Below, piece after piece: positions 27,970-37,020 of a stretch of 64,000 bases of DNA; within the stretch, counting starts at the first letter, position 1; each line of letters begins with the position of its first letter. Origin of the DNA: Flavobacterium petrolei (lineage in GTDB: Bacteria; Bacteroidota; Bacteroidia; Flavobacteriales; Flavobacteriaceae); contig NZ_QNVY02000006.1 in the NCBI RefSeq assembly GCF_003314435.2, positions 172,421-236,420 of the forward strand, in the 5' to 3' direction. The position numbers and the translations under genes are program-made. Below the pieces are notes generated by a model that searched no databases, was not told the origin of the DNA, and was given only the letters and a program-made list of their open reading frames with translations.

Positions 27970-28015
27970 TGTAGAAAGAAAATTAGGGTCGGCTTGCGAC
28001 ATTTTTATTTCTACA
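27970..28015 (+). promoter_or_regulatory. Long leader stem-loop upstream of wzm
   Basis: TGTAGAAA (27970-27977) pairs perfectly with TTTCTACA (28008-28015). Inside, GTCG (27988-27991) pairs with CGAC (27997-28000) around GCTTG, with AT-rich pairing between the two. The structure ends 16 bp before the start codon, near the ribosome-binding region. It has no T-run, so a role in translation or transcript stability is more likely than termination. Confidence 0.6.
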
Positions 28016-28031
28016 TAAGCATCCTGAAACA

Positions 28032-28901
28032 ATGAATAATTCAAAAAATGGCGCTGCGCCTTGGTTGTTTGAAATAACGCCTAAAAATAAATTCTTTTCA
28101 CTGAATCTTACTGAGGTATGGCAGTATAGGGACTTGTTGCTACTTTTTGTTAAAAGAGATATTGTAACGGTTTACAAACAAACCGTTTTAGGGCCGCTCT
28201 GGTATTTTATCCAACCGCTGTTTACGTCCATTATTTTTACGATTATTTTTAACACGGTTGCAGGAATAGCTACTGGTAGTGTTCCGCCATTTTTGTTTAA
28301 TTTGGCCAGTATTACTGTTTGGAATTATTTTTCCTCCTGTTTGTTGGCTACTTCGGATACTTTTAAAGCCAATGCCGGGTTGTTTGGAAAAGTTTATTTT
28401 CCAAGAATTATCATGCCATTATCTATAGTGCTCTCCAACCTGATTAAGTTTGGATTGCAGCTGCTTATTTTTATAGCCTTTTATATTTATTTTATAGTAT
28501 CGGGCGAGTCCTTATCGCCCAATTTTACGCTCCTTTTTTTTCCGGTTTTAGTAGTCTTGATGGGGTTGTTGGGATTGGGTCTTGGAATGATTATTTCTTC
28601 GATGGTCACTAAATACAGAGACTTGACGTATTTAGTGACTTTTGGGATACAGTTGCTGATGTATATTTCGGCAGTGAATTACCCATTGGCATTGATACAA
28701 GAAAAGATGCCTGATTATTCGTGGATTATTGACTATAATCCGATGGCGTATGTTATTGAAATATCCCGATATATGTTGTTGAACACCGGAAGTTTTTCGG
28801 TTTGTTCTTTTCTATATGTTGGTGTTGTAACGGTAGCCGTTTTTTTTATAGGATTGCTGATTTTTAACAAAACAGAAAAAACATTTATAGATACGGTTTA
28901 G
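28032..28901 (+). CDS. wzm: Polysaccharide ABC exporter permease (Wzm)
   Basis: A 289-residue ABC-2-type permease. The N-terminal amphipathic region ends in WQYRDLLLLFVKRDI, the usual cytoplasmic entry of Wzm proteins. VYKQTVLGPLWYFIQPL and six membrane helices follow. The ending NKTEKTFIDTV is typical of Wzm. It forms the channel that exports finished undecaprenyl-linked glycan chains, powered by the ATPase at 29618. Unusually, 716 bp containing a heptamer array and a four-helix-bundle gene separate it from that partner. Confidence 0.94.
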   Translation: MNNSKNGAAPWLFEITPKNKFFSLNLTEVWQYRDLLLLFVKRDIVTVYKQTVLGPLWYFIQPLFTSIIFTIIFNTVAGIATGSVPPFLFNLASITVWNYFSSCLLATSDTFKANAGLFGKVYFPRIIMPLSIVLSNLIKFGLQLLIFIAFYIYFIVSGESLSPNFTLLFFPVLVVLMGLLGLGLGMIISSMVTKYRDLTYLVTFGIQLLMYISAVNYPLALIQEKMPDYSWIIDYNPMAYVIEISRYMLLNTGSFSVCSFLYVGVVTVAVFFIGLLIFNKTEKTFIDTV

Positions 28902-28904
28902 TAA

Positions 28905-29026
28905 GGAAGTGAGAAAGTGAGAAGTGAGAAGTGAGAAGTGAGAAGTGAAGGGTGAGAAGGTGAGGAAGTGAAGGGTGAGAAGTGAAGAAGTTAGAAGTGA
29001 GAAGTGAAGGGTGAGGAAGTGAATGG
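28905..29026 (+). repeat. Heptamer array between wzm and the four-helix-bundle gene
   Basis: About 17 short units (GTGAGAA, GTGAAGG, GTGAGGAA) in direct orientation, starting 3 bp after the wzm stop. It is more degenerate in spacing than the array at 19088. A long minus-strand open frame across it is only a by-product of the purine-rich repeat. Confidence 0.85.
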
Positions 29027-29075
29027 ATAGTTTATACGCACTGTTTGCGAAAAAATTCATTAAATATAAAAAGAT

Positions 29076-29432
29076 ATGGATCATAAAGATTTGGAGGTTT
29101 GGAAGAAAAGCATGGATTTGGTGGAGACTATTTATAAGTTGACTCAAACATTTCCAGATTCGGAAAAATTTGGTTTGACGAGTCAAATGCGAAGATCTGC
29201 AGTTTCAATTCCATCTAATATTGCTGAAGGGTCCGCAAGAAAAGGAGATAAGGAATTAATTCATTTCCTTCATATTGCCTTGGGCTCACTTTCAGAGTTA
29301 GACACACAATATACAATAGCTGTTAAAATAAATTATACTAGTAAAGAGGAAAATATTGAGAATCAAATTAATGATGTTAAAAAATTACTTTTAGGATTTA
29401 GAAATTATTTAGAAAGAAAGAGTGAAAAGTAA
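29076..29432 (+). CDS. Four-helix-bundle protein (S23/bAvd-like)
   Basis: A 118-residue helical protein with the family hallmarks DLEVWKKSMDLVETIY, LTSQMRRSAVSIPSNIAEG and FLHIALGSLSELDTQ. Homologues occur as open frames inside 23S rRNA intervening sequences and, as bAvd, as reverse-transcriptase partners in diversity-generating retroelements. Here there is no reverse transcriptase. It sits between the two subunit genes of one exporter, with GTGAGAA-type heptamers before it in direct orientation and a similar array after it in inverted orientation (29581-29616). This placement looks like an insertion. Its function here is unknown. Confidence 0.9.
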   Translation: MDHKDLEVWKKSMDLVETIYKLTQTFPDSEKFGLTSQMRRSAVSIPSNIAEGSARKGDKELIHFLHIALGSLSELDTQYTIAVKINYTSKEENIENQINDVKKLLLGFRNYLERKSEK

Positions 29433-29617
29433 AAGAGTAAAAAGTCAGAAGAGAAGCATGAGTAGTAAAAAGTGAATAGAACTGGGTAACAAAATCCCGT
29501 TTTTCAATACTATCGTTTTACATCTCACTAAAAACTACTAACTAATATCATTTCAATGCTAACGAATTTCATCTCGCTAACACCTTTTCACTTCTTACGA
29601 TTCACCACTCACCTATT
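29433..29617 (+). repeat. Degenerate and inverted heptamer repeats before wzt
   Basis: Just after the four-helix-bundle stop are degenerate direct units (GTGAAAA, GTAAAAA, GTCAGAA). At 29581-29616 the opposite strand reads GTGAATC, GTAAGAA, GTGAAAA. The gene is therefore bracketed by heptamers of opposite orientation. Confidence 0.7.
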
Positions 29618-30841
29618 ATGAAAGACATTATTTTAAAAGCTGAAAATATCTCCAAACAATACCGTTTGGGGCAGGTAGGCACTGGTACCATCAGTCATGA
29701 TTTGAACCGATGGTGGCATAAACTGAGAGGAAAAGAGGATCCCTATCTTAAAATAGGCGATACTAATGACCGCAGCACCAAAGGGGAGAGTGATTATGTT
29801 TGGGCTTTGCAAGATATCAACTTTGAAGTGGAGCGCGGAGAAGTCATTGGGATTATAGGGAAAAACGGAGCTGGAAAATCGACTTTGCTTAAAATTCTGT
29901 CCAAAGTGGCAGCACCTACCACTGGAAGTATTAAATCAAGAGGGAGGATTGCTTCTTTGCTTGAAGTGGGGACCGGTTTTCATCCCGAGTTGACGGGACG
30001 GGAAAATATTTTTTTGAACGGTGCCATTTTGGGAATGACCAAGAAAGAGATTGCTGCAAAACTGGACGAAATCATTGATTTTTCGGGATGCGAACGCTAT
30101 ATTGACACGCCGGTAAAACGATACAGTTCCGGAATGACGGTGCGATTGGCTTTTGCCGTCGCTGCTTTTTTAGAACCTGAAATTCTTATCATTGATGAGG
30201 TTTTGGCTGTGGGCGATGCTGAGTTTCAGAAGAAAGCTTTGGGTAAAATGCAGGATATTTCAAGACAAGGCGGCAGAACGGTGTTGTTTGTGAGTCATAA
30301 TATGGCGGCGGTAAAGAGTTTGTGTACTAGGGGAATTGTGCTTGAGCATGGGAAAGTGGTGTTTGAGGGTGGAGTAGAGAAAGCTTTAGCATTTTATCAA
30401 AAAAGCAGTGAGGATATATCTAATTATTTTATTGAAAACAGTCAAAAAGAAATATATGTTAAAAGCGCTGAAATTCTTAGTGATTCTAATAATTTTAATA
30501 GTGAACAATCGATATCTTTCAAGTTTGAAGTAGGGAAAAATATAGTTTTCAAGAAAAATAAATATCTTTTGATAAGGGTAATGGATAATCTAGAACAAGC
30601 TTTGTTTAGTTGCGAGATTGAACTAAATTATAATAAAAATATATATACTTTAGATATTCCTAGCAAAGTATTGGTGAAAGGATTTTATAAATTGAACTGT
30701 ATAATATATCATCCGGCAGTTGTTCAACACGATGTTATCAATGATTGTTGTAGCTTTGCCGTAACTGACAATGTAAAAGAATTTGCTCATTTAGAAACAT
30801 TTGATATTGGAAAAGTCTATATTCCTCATAACTGGCAATAA
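29618..30841 (+). CDS. wzt: Polysaccharide ABC exporter ATPase with C-terminal glycan-binding domain (Wzt)
   Basis: A 407-residue ATPase. Walker A is GKNGAGKST (81-89), the ABC signature YSSGM (169-173), and Walker B ILIIDE (189-194) followed by VLAVGD. SRGRIASLLEVGTGFHPELTGREN is typical of O-antigen exporters. Residues from about 250 onward form a beta-rich domain of about 150 residues like the Wzt carbohydrate-binding domain. That domain recognises a modified chain end before export. A terminal acetyl or methyl group is a common export signal, and an acetyltransferase and a methyltransferase follow directly. Confidence 0.95.
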   Translation: MKDIILKAENISKQYRLGQVGTGTISHDLNRWWHKLRGKEDPYLKIGDTNDRSTKGESDYVWALQDINFEVERGEVIGIIGKNGAGKSTLLKILSKVAAPTTGSIKSRGRIASLLEVGTGFHPELTGRENIFLNGAILGMTKKEIAAKLDEIIDFSGCERYIDTPVKRYSSGMTVRLAFAVAAFLEPEILIIDEVLAVGDAEFQKKALGKMQDISRQGGRTVLFVSHNMAAVKSLCTRGIVLEHGKVVFEGGVEKALAFYQKSSEDISNYFIENSQKEIYVKSAEILSDSNNFNSEQSISFKFEVGKNIVFKKNKYLLIRVMDNLEQALFSCEIELNYNKNIYTLDIPSKVLVKGFYKLNCIIYHPAVVQHDVINDCCSFAVTDNVKEFAHLETFDIGKVYIPHNWQ

Positions 30842-31432
30842 ATGAAAATTATAAAAAAAATAATAAATAAAATTAAATATTTTATTTATCCTCCAAAGCC
30901 AACATTTCTTTTTTTTACCAAAGATTTTTTTAAAGATAAGAAATTTAAAATCGGTGATTATACTTATGGTAAACCTACTATTCTTTTTGAAAATGAAGAG
31001 GCTAATCTAACTATTGGGAAGTTTTGTTCCATTGCTGATAATGTAATCATTTTTCTTGGTGGAAACCACCGTGTCGATTGGATTTCTACTTATCCATTTA
31101 ATGTTTTGACAAAATACTTTCCTGAAGGGGAAGGCATTAAAGGGCATCCTGCTACTAAAGGGGATGTGATTATTGGTAATGATGTTTGGATTGGGAGAAA
31201 TGTTACAATTATGTCTGGAGTTTCAATTGGAGATGGAGCCGTAATAGCTGCTGGTTCAGTTGTTAGTAAAAATATTGGGGATTATGAAATTTGGGGGGGT
31301 AATCCATCAAGAATTCTAAAAAAAAGGTTTGATAGGGAAACCATTATTAAACTTCAAAATCTTAAATGGTGGGAATGGGAAATAAATAAAATAAAGGATA
31401 ATGTAGAAATTTTGTGCTCAAATAACATATAG
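30842..31432 (+). CDS. CatB-type hexapeptide-repeat acetyltransferase
   Basis: A 196-residue left-handed beta-helix acyltransferase. Hexapeptide repeats are clear in the second half (IGNDVWIGRNVTIMSGVSIG, DGAVIAAGSVVSKN). FLGGNHRVDWISTYPF contains the catalytic His of the xenobiotic-acetyltransferase (CatB) subgroup. IWGGNPSRILKKRF is the usual ending. Its start codon follows the wzt stop after 0 bp, so the two are one unit. A likely role is O- or N-acetylation of a glycan residue, possibly the end group read by Wzt. It is not the PglD type expected for diNAcBac synthesis. Confidence 0.88.
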   Translation: MKIIKKIINKIKYFIYPPKPTFLFFTKDFFKDKKFKIGDYTYGKPTILFENEEANLTIGKFCSIADNVIIFLGGNHRVDWISTYPFNVLTKYFPEGEGIKGHPATKGDVIIGNDVWIGRNVTIMSGVSIGDGAVIAAGSVVSKNIGDYEIWGGNPSRILKKRFDRETIIKLQNLKWWEWEINKIKDNVEILCSNNI

Positions 31433-31447
31433 AATTTTGCTGTAATT

Positions 31448-32215
31448 ATGAAAAATGTATATAAAAAAGTAAAAAAAACGTATGATTTGGGAAATCGTTT
31501 ACTTAATGATTCTTATCACATTGAAGGTGATGAAAAAAGTGTTTTAGAAATTAAAAAAACGCCATTAAGATCAGAGGTAATAAATTATGTTTTAAAGTAT
31601 TTAAATAAGGAAACAAAATATTTAGAAATAGGAGTTCGTTATCCTGAAGAAAATTTTGATAAAATTATTTCTAAAAATAAATACAGTGTAGATCCGGGAA
31701 CTGAGAATTTTAAAAACCCCGTTGATTTTAAGATTACAAGTGATGAATTCTTTAATCAATTGAGGAGCGGTAAAATATTGACTAGAGAGATTAAATTTGA
31801 TGTTATTTTTATTGATGGTTTACATTTCGCAGAACAAGTTGAAAGAGATATTTATAATTCATTAGAATTTTTAAATGAAGATGGATTTATAGTATTACAT
31901 GATTGCAATCCCCCTACAGCATTTCACGCAAGTGAAGAGTATCTTTATAGATTGTCTCCATCAGGAGGATACTGGAATGGAACTACTTGGAAGGCTTTTT
32001 ATAAATTTAGACAGAAAAGCAGTTTTTTTTCTTGCTGTATAGATTCAGATTGGGGAATTGGAATTGTTTCAAAAAAATTGAATTTAGGGAATCCAACTAA
32101 AATAATAAACCCCTATTTTGAATTCAATATATTAGATCAAAATAGAAGAGAAAGTCTAAATTTAGTTTCATTTGATGAGTTTAAGGTTAAATTGTCCATT
32201 TTAAAAAAATTTTAA
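31448..32215 (+). CDS. SAM-dependent methyltransferase (Methyltransf_24-like)
   Basis: A 255-residue protein with the SAM-binding YLEIGVRYPEENFDK, the acidic KYSVDPGT turn, and FDVIFIDGLHFAEQVERDI plus GFIVLHDCNPP. These are typical of the Methyltransf_24 family, which includes sugar O-methyltransferases. It lies 15 bp after the acetyltransferase and 4 bp before a glycosyltransferase. Methylation of a chain-end sugar would fit the Wzt-coupled export system, but the acceptor is not shown by sequence. Confidence 0.83.
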   Translation: MKNVYKKVKKTYDLGNRLLNDSYHIEGDEKSVLEIKKTPLRSEVINYVLKYLNKETKYLEIGVRYPEENFDKIISKNKYSVDPGTENFKNPVDFKITSDEFFNQLRSGKILTREIKFDVIFIDGLHFAEQVERDIYNSLEFLNEDGFIVLHDCNPPTAFHASEEYLYRLSPSGGYWNGTTWKAFYKFRQKSSFFSCCIDSDWGIGIVSKKLNLGNPTKIINPYFEFNILDQNRRESLNLVSFDEFKVKLSILKKF

Positions 32216-32219
32216 TAAA

Positions 32220-33134
32220 TTGCTTGCGATAGTCGTTCCTTATTACAAGTTTACTTTTTTTGAAGAAACTTTACAGTCTTTGGCCAGTCAAACGGACAAA
32301 CGCTTTAAAGTGTACATTGGAGATGATGCCAGTATCGAGAATCCAAATGTTCTGTTAAAGAAGTTCCAACGAAAGTTTAATTTTGTTTATCATCGTTTTG
32401 AAGAAAATCTTGGTGGTACTTCATTGGTTAAACAATGGGAGCGTTGTATTGAATTATCAAACGATGAAGAATGGTTGATGATTTTGGGAGATGATGATGT
32501 GTTAGGGGAAAATGTAGTGGAGGCTTTTTATGCGAATTTGTTGGAAATTGAAAAGGAGAGAATCAATGTAGTGCGATTTGCTAGTCAGTTAATTGATGGG
32601 AGCGGAGTTGCTATTTCAGGACTTTGTATACATCCAAAACTTGAAAAATCTACTGATTTTATAATTAAGAAAATAAATAAACAAACCAGAAGTTCACTAA
32701 GTGAATATGTTTTTGAAAAAGAACATGCATTAAAAATAGGTTTTAAAAATTTCCCATTAGGTTGGTATGCTGATGACATGGCAATTTTAGATTACTCAAA
32801 TTATAATTTAATTTATACAATTAACGAATCAAGATTATTAATACGTTATGATAGCTATAGTTTATCAGGAAACGATTGTAATAAAATAGAAAAAGATATT
32901 GCTAAATTCAGTTTTTTTTGGCTATTATATTCTCAAAAAATAGATAAATTTAATCCAAGCCAGGTTTCGCTCCTAAGAAGATATCTATTAGCTTCTTTTT
33001 TAAATAGAATTTTCATTAAACACTATTTGAAAATTTTATATTATTCAATAAATACAGGTTCATTTGGATTATTTGTAGAATTAAATTATGGATTACTCAA
33101 TTATTTAAAACATGAATCTAAAATTAAGCAATAA
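32220..33134 (+). CDS. Glycosyltransferase family 2
   Basis: A 304-residue GT-A enzyme beginning LAIVVPYYKFTFFEETLQSLASQ, with IGDDAS for nucleotide binding and MILGDDDVL as the DxD region. It appears to start at a TTG at 32220: an in-frame stop lies at 32202 and no ATG occurs before the catalytic core. It follows the methyltransferase stop by 4 bp and overlaps the next glycosyltransferase by 23 bp. The C-terminal 120 residues are helical and basic. Donor unknown. Confidence 0.85.
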   Translation: MLAIVVPYYKFTFFEETLQSLASQTDKRFKVYIGDDASIENPNVLLKKFQRKFNFVYHRFEENLGGTSLVKQWERCIELSNDEEWLMILGDDDVLGENVVEAFYANLLEIEKERINVVRFASQLIDGSGVAISGLCIHPKLEKSTDFIIKKINKQTRSSLSEYVFEKEHALKIGFKNFPLGWYADDMAILDYSNYNLIYTINESRLLIRYDSYSLSGNDCNKIEKDIAKFSFFWLLYSQKIDKFNPSQVSLLRRYLLASFLNRIFIKHYLKILYYSINTGSFGLFVELNYGLLNYLKHESKIKQ

Positions 33135-34113
33135 TTTGGTATCTATAATCATCCCAATTTACAATCGTGCGGACCTAATTGGAGAAACTCTCAACAGCAT
33201 TATTACTCAAACTTATATGAATTGGGAATGTGTTGTAATTGACGACGGAAGTACGGATGATACTGCTGCCCTTATTGCTGATTACATAAAAAAAGATAGT
33301 CGATTTCAATACCATCAAAGACCAGTTGATAAAATCAAAGGTGCTAATTCCTGTAGAAATTATGGTTTTGAACTAAGTAAAGGCGAGTATATAAAATGGT
33401 TTGACAGTGATGATATTATGCATCCTGATTTTCTAGAGAAGCAGGTTAAGGTATTAATTGAAAACCCTAATTTAGATTTTTGCGCTAGTTTTTCTGAGAT
33501 ATTTGATTATAAAAGCGATAAAAGATGGCCTTCTAACCCTTCTAACCCTGAAAACAAAAATACTTTATATAATTACATTGCAGGTAAATTATTTTTTTTA
33601 ACACCTTCTCCTTTATGGAGACGTGTATTTTTGAACAAAAAAGTTTTATTTGATGAAAATCTGCTTAATGCACATGAAGCAGATTTTAACTTTAAAAGAC
33701 TGATAGAAGGAGTTGATTTTGAATATATAAAAGAGGTGCTTTTCTATGTTAGAAGAGGTCATCACAGTATTGATTTAATGTCAATAAGTGATCCTTTAAG
33801 TTTTAAGTCTATGTTTGATTACTATCAAAAAGTCTATTTATATCTTTGTGAATTTTCAATTTATTTATCAGATGAGCAACGACTTAAATTAAGGAAGCAA
33901 ATTATTTATAGACAAAATTCAATTTTTTATTCTCTTAGATTTTTACAAAAAATGGGTAATTGCAATTTTATTTTTTTTACTTTAATTGATAATATAAAAA
34001 AATCTGAATTTTCATTATTAAGAAGAGTGATGTTGCTATTTGGAATTTGCTTTGTTTATCTTTTTAAAAAAGGGTACAATTTTATTTTAATAAATGAATT
34101 TAAAAATTGTTGA
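33112..34113 (+). CDS. Glycosyltransferase family 2
   Basis: A 333-residue GT2 protein. LVSIIIPIYNRADLIGETL, VVIDDGSTDDT, GANSCRNYGFELSKGEYIKWFDSDD and LNAHEADFNFK form a complete GT-A domain of about 230 residues. A helical tail with hydrophobic stretches follows and may anchor it to the membrane. It overlaps the upstream gene by 23 bp and is 3 bp from the next. Donor and linkage are unknown. Confidence 0.88.
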   Translation: MNLKLSNNLVSIIIPIYNRADLIGETLNSIITQTYMNWECVVIDDGSTDDTAALIADYIKKDSRFQYHQRPVDKIKGANSCRNYGFELSKGEYIKWFDSDDIMHPDFLEKQVKVLIENPNLDFCASFSEIFDYKSDKRWPSNPSNPENKNTLYNYIAGKLFFLTPSPLWRRVFLNKKVLFDENLLNAHEADFNFKRLIEGVDFEYIKEVLFYVRRGHHSIDLMSISDPLSFKSMFDYYQKVYLYLCEFSIYLSDEQRLKLRKQIIYRQNSIFYSLRFLQKMGNCNFIFFTLIDNIKKSEFSLLRRVMLLFGICFVYLFKKGYNFILINEFKNC

Positions 34114-34116
34114 TAA

Positions 34117-34842
34117 ATGAAAATGTATTTTTATAAAGTTAAGAAAAAGATCATAAAAGAAATAGATGTTTTGATGTCTAGTTTTTTTGAAAAAAGTAAG
34201 TTTTATAATAGATATATTTTTTCAAAAATTTATGATAAAGACTTATTCAATTTAGGGGGTAATAATACAAATCCTATATCTAAATCTGGTCCAGGTTCGG
34301 ACTTGTTACAAACAAAAGAGATTTTAATCAATCTCCCATTTTTAATTAAAAAATATAATATTAATAGTATTTTGGATATTCCTTGTGGAGATTTTTATTG
34401 GATGAACAATGTTGAGTTATTAGGAGCTAAGTATATTGGAGCTGATATTGTTAAAACGTTAATTAAAAAGAACAAGGACACTTTCACTTCAGATAAGGTA
34501 AGTTTCATTTCTTTAGATATTTTAACAGACGATTTGCCAAAAGTAGATTTAATTCTTTGTAGGGATTTATTTGTGCATTTAAAAAATGATCAAATTAAAA
34601 TTGGACTTAAAAATATAAAAAAAAGCGGTTCAAAATACCTTTTAACAACTAGTTTTAAAGATAGATTTCCTAATGGAGAAAATCTATTAATTGGTGGTTG
34701 GAGGCCTTTAAATTTAGAGATTGAGCCTTTTAATTTGAAAAAATCAATAGATGAAATTTTTGAAAATTGTACGGAAGCGGAGGGGAAATTCACCGACAAA
34801 TATTTATTATTGTTTGAGGTTAAAGACTTGAAGTTTGAATAA
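34117..34842 (+). CDS. SAM-dependent methyltransferase
   Basis: A class I methyltransferase fold of 241 residues: SILDIPCGDFYWMNNVELL (motif I), YIGADIVKTLIKKNK (motif II), PKVDLILCRDLFVHLKNDQ (motif IV) and KYLLTTSF. The DIPCGDFYWM form is common in small methyltransferases of surface-glycan loci. The next gene's TTG start lies 8 bp inside this gene, so they are translationally linked. The substrate is probably a sugar or a chain-end phosphate. Confidence 0.82.
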   Translation: MKMYFYKVKKKIIKEIDVLMSSFFEKSKFYNRYIFSKIYDKDLFNLGGNNTNPISKSGPGSDLLQTKEILINLPFLIKKYNINSILDIPCGDFYWMNNVELLGAKYIGADIVKTLIKKNKDTFTSDKVSFISLDILTDDLPKVDLILCRDLFVHLKNDQIKIGLKNIKKSGSKYLLTTSFKDRFPNGENLLIGGWRPLNLEIEPFNLKKSIDEIFENCTEAEGKFTDKYLLLFEVKDLKFE

Positions 34843-36007
34843 AAACATACTTTTATTTGGTCCAATCGGTGATTTTGGAGGAAGAGAACTTGAAAGTGGT
34901 TTTGTTGCCTCGATTTTGTCTACAAAGTATAATGTTGCTATTTGTAGCAGTGGAACAATCTCAAAAAAATCTCAGGCTTTTGCTTTTGATAAAAATTTAA
35001 AAGTATTTTCTGTAAAACAATTATTGTTTGATGAATATTGGGTTTTAAAATTGCTAGCTTATATTAGTTTTTTTAAGAATTTTTTCAAAGGAGAAATAAA
35101 TAGCTATGTGAATAGTGCAATTGCAAAACGTTTTTTGAGCTATGATAAAAAAACACGAATTATTTTAGAGAATTTAATAACAGATTACGATGCTATTTTT
35201 GTAGTGGCACAACTTTCTTCTGGATTAGTTAGTGATGCAATTAAAATAGCAAAACGCAAAAACAAAAAAGTGCTTTTCAGAACGACTGGAACGATTACAT
35301 TTTCAGATTTTGATTTTATTAATTCTGTAGATTATTTTATACATCATTCAATAAATAATTCGAGTAGGCTTGAAGAGAATAAGAATCATAATCATAATTA
35401 CACAATTATAGATCAATGCGCTTATAACGAGATAGACTTGTTTGAAATTCCAACTTCAGACAAAAAGATTTTTAAATTTCTAATTTTGAGTAGGCTTTCT
35501 CCTGAAAAGGGAGTGCAAGAAATAATAGATTTTTTTTTAAGGGTTTGCTCCGAAAATGATATTCTGTTTATTGCAGGAAATGGTGTTTTAGAAAGAGACT
35601 TAAAAATTAAATTTAAAGACTTAAAAAATATTAAATTTTTAGGTTTTGTAAAAAGTTCTGACCTTTCAGCTTTATTTGAAATTATAGACTGCTTAATTAT
35701 TCCTTCTCCGGAGGAGTCAGGTCCTTTGGTTGGAATTGAGGCTATGTGTGCAGGAAAAATAATAATTTCAACAAAGGTTGGAGCAATGCAAGAAAGAATG
35801 ATAGGATCTTTAAATGACTATTGGTTTGATAATAATAATTTTGAGTCTTTTAGAAAAGTATTTTTTGATGTTAAGAAATTGAATGTAATGCAAATAAAAA
35901 AAACATCAGTAAGTTTAAAAGAAAAGTATAAAATGGAATATTCAATCCATGAGATATCTAAAAAATATTTAAATATCGTTGATAAAGTATTATATCCATG
36001 CGAGTAG
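34835..36007 (+). CDS. Glycosyltransferase family 4
   Basis: A 390-residue GT-B enzyme. NILLFGPIGDFGGRELE begins the acceptor domain. FLILSRLSPEKGVQEII opens the donor domain, and PSPEESGPLVGIEAMCAG carries the donor-binding glutamates. It starts with a TTG at 34835, giving an 8-bp overlap with the methyltransferase; there is no suitable ATG near the conserved N-terminus. It overlaps the next gene by 10 bp. Donor unknown. Confidence 0.86.
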   Translation: MNKNILLFGPIGDFGGRELESGFVASILSTKYNVAICSSGTISKKSQAFAFDKNLKVFSVKQLLFDEYWVLKLLAYISFFKNFFKGEINSYVNSAIAKRFLSYDKKTRIILENLITDYDAIFVVAQLSSGLVSDAIKIAKRKNKKVLFRTTGTITFSDFDFINSVDYFIHHSINNSSRLEENKNHNHNYTIIDQCAYNEIDLFEIPTSDKKIFKFLILSRLSPEKGVQEIIDFFLRVCSENDILFIAGNGVLERDLKIKFKDLKNIKFLGFVKSSDLSALFEIIDCLIIPSPEESGPLVGIEAMCAGKIIISTKVGAMQERMIGSLNDYWFDNNNFESFRKVFFDVKKLNVMQIKKTSVSLKEKYKMEYSIHEISKKYLNIVDKVLYPCE

Positions 36008-37020
36008 GCTTCAATCCACATAAAGATAAACAACAAACAAAATCTGATTATTTTCATCAGGTTGTTGTTCCTGTTTATATACCTAATGAAGAAGGTTATT
36101 TTAAAGATAGTTTTGAAATATTCAAATTATGTCTTGATTCACTATTTAAAACTATTCATAAAAAAACATATATTACTATTGTAAATAATGGCAGTTGTGA
36201 TGTAGTTATTGATTATCTAAACAAGTTATTTTTAGATGGGGAAATTCAAGAAATTATCAATACCAGTAATATTGGCAAATTAAATGCAATTTTAAAAGGA
36301 ATTGTGGGGCATGATTTTTCTTTGGTTACGGTTACAGATGCTGATGTGTTATTTTTAAAGGATTGGCAAAAAGCAACTTATGCTGTTTTTGAGGCTTTTC
36401 CTAGAACAGGTGTTGTTTGTCCAACACCATCTTCAAGATCTTTACGAACTTATACGGCAAATATATATTGGGATTTGTTTTTTTCAAAAAGACTACATTT
36501 CTCTAGAGTTGAAAATCGAGATGCCTTAAAAATGTTTGCTAATAGTGTTGGGAATGCAGCGTTTTATAATGAGATTCAATTACAAAAGTATTTGACTGTT
36601 TCTCGTAATGAAACTAAAGCAGTTGCAGGAGCGGGACATTTTATAGCTACTTACAGAGGGGAAGTCTTCGATAATTTAGAAAGTAGATTCTCAAAATACA
36701 AATTGGGAGGCGATAGTGAGGGCAAATTTTTAGATCTACCAGTGGTAAAAAAAGGATTTTGGCGTTTGTCTACTGTTGATAATTATACGTACCACATGGG
36801 GAACAGTATTGAAGAGTGGATGTATGATGAAGTTTTAAAATTAGAAAAACAAGTGCATATTCTTGATTTTAAAATAGTGCCCTATCACCCTAATGGGAAG
36901 TGGGTTTATTATTTGAAAACGAAATTGTTTGGAAAATTTATTTTAAATAAAAAAATGATGCCGTATTTTTTAATCTGGAAAGGATTAAGCAAAGAAGAAT
37001 CTAAAAACTATTTGAAATGA
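35998..37020 (+). CDS. GT-A glycosyltransferase, GT2-like
   Basis: A 340-residue protein. After a 20-residue leader it has VVVPVYIPNEEGYFKDSFEI, VNNGSCDVVIDYL, NTSNIGKLNAILKG and LVTVTDADVLFLKDW, whose DAD is the metal-binding site. The spacing is close to GT2 but several blocks differ from the main family, so the subfamily is unclear. It overlaps the neighbours by 10 bp and 4 bp, so it is part of a tightly coupled string of transferases. Confidence 0.78.
   Translation: MRVGFNPHKDKQQTKSDYFHQVVVPVYIPNEEGYFKDSFEIFKLCLDSLFKTIHKKTYITIVNNGSCDVVIDYLNKLFLDGEIQEIINTSNIGKLNAILKGIVGHDFSLVTVTDADVLFLKDWQKATYAVFEAFPRTGVVCPTPSSRSLRTYTANIYWDLFFSKRLHFSRVENRDALKMFANSVGNAAFYNEIQLQKYLTVSRNETKAVAGAGHFIATYRGEVFDNLESRFSKYKLGGDSEGKFLDLPVVKKGFWRLSTVDNYTYHMGNSIEEWMYDEVLKLEKQVHILDFKIVPYHPNGKWVYYLKTKLFGKFILNKKMMPYFLIWKGLSKEESKNYLK

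Larger units (their letters stand above)
27473..28031. other. 559-bp divergent intergenic region
   Basis: It contains the histone-gene promoter at its left end and the leader of the ABC-transporter genes at its right end. A 12-bp palindrome AAAATGCATTTT is at 27883-27894. Between them I see only AT-rich sequence. A 30-codon open frame starting near 27707 has no family features and is not called. Confidence 0.6.

Noticed and set aside
28812..29186. 124-codon minus-strand open frame across the wzm end and heptamer array
   Set aside because: Its middle is only the translated purine/pyrimidine repeat, and its ends are antisense to wzm and the four-helix-bundle gene.
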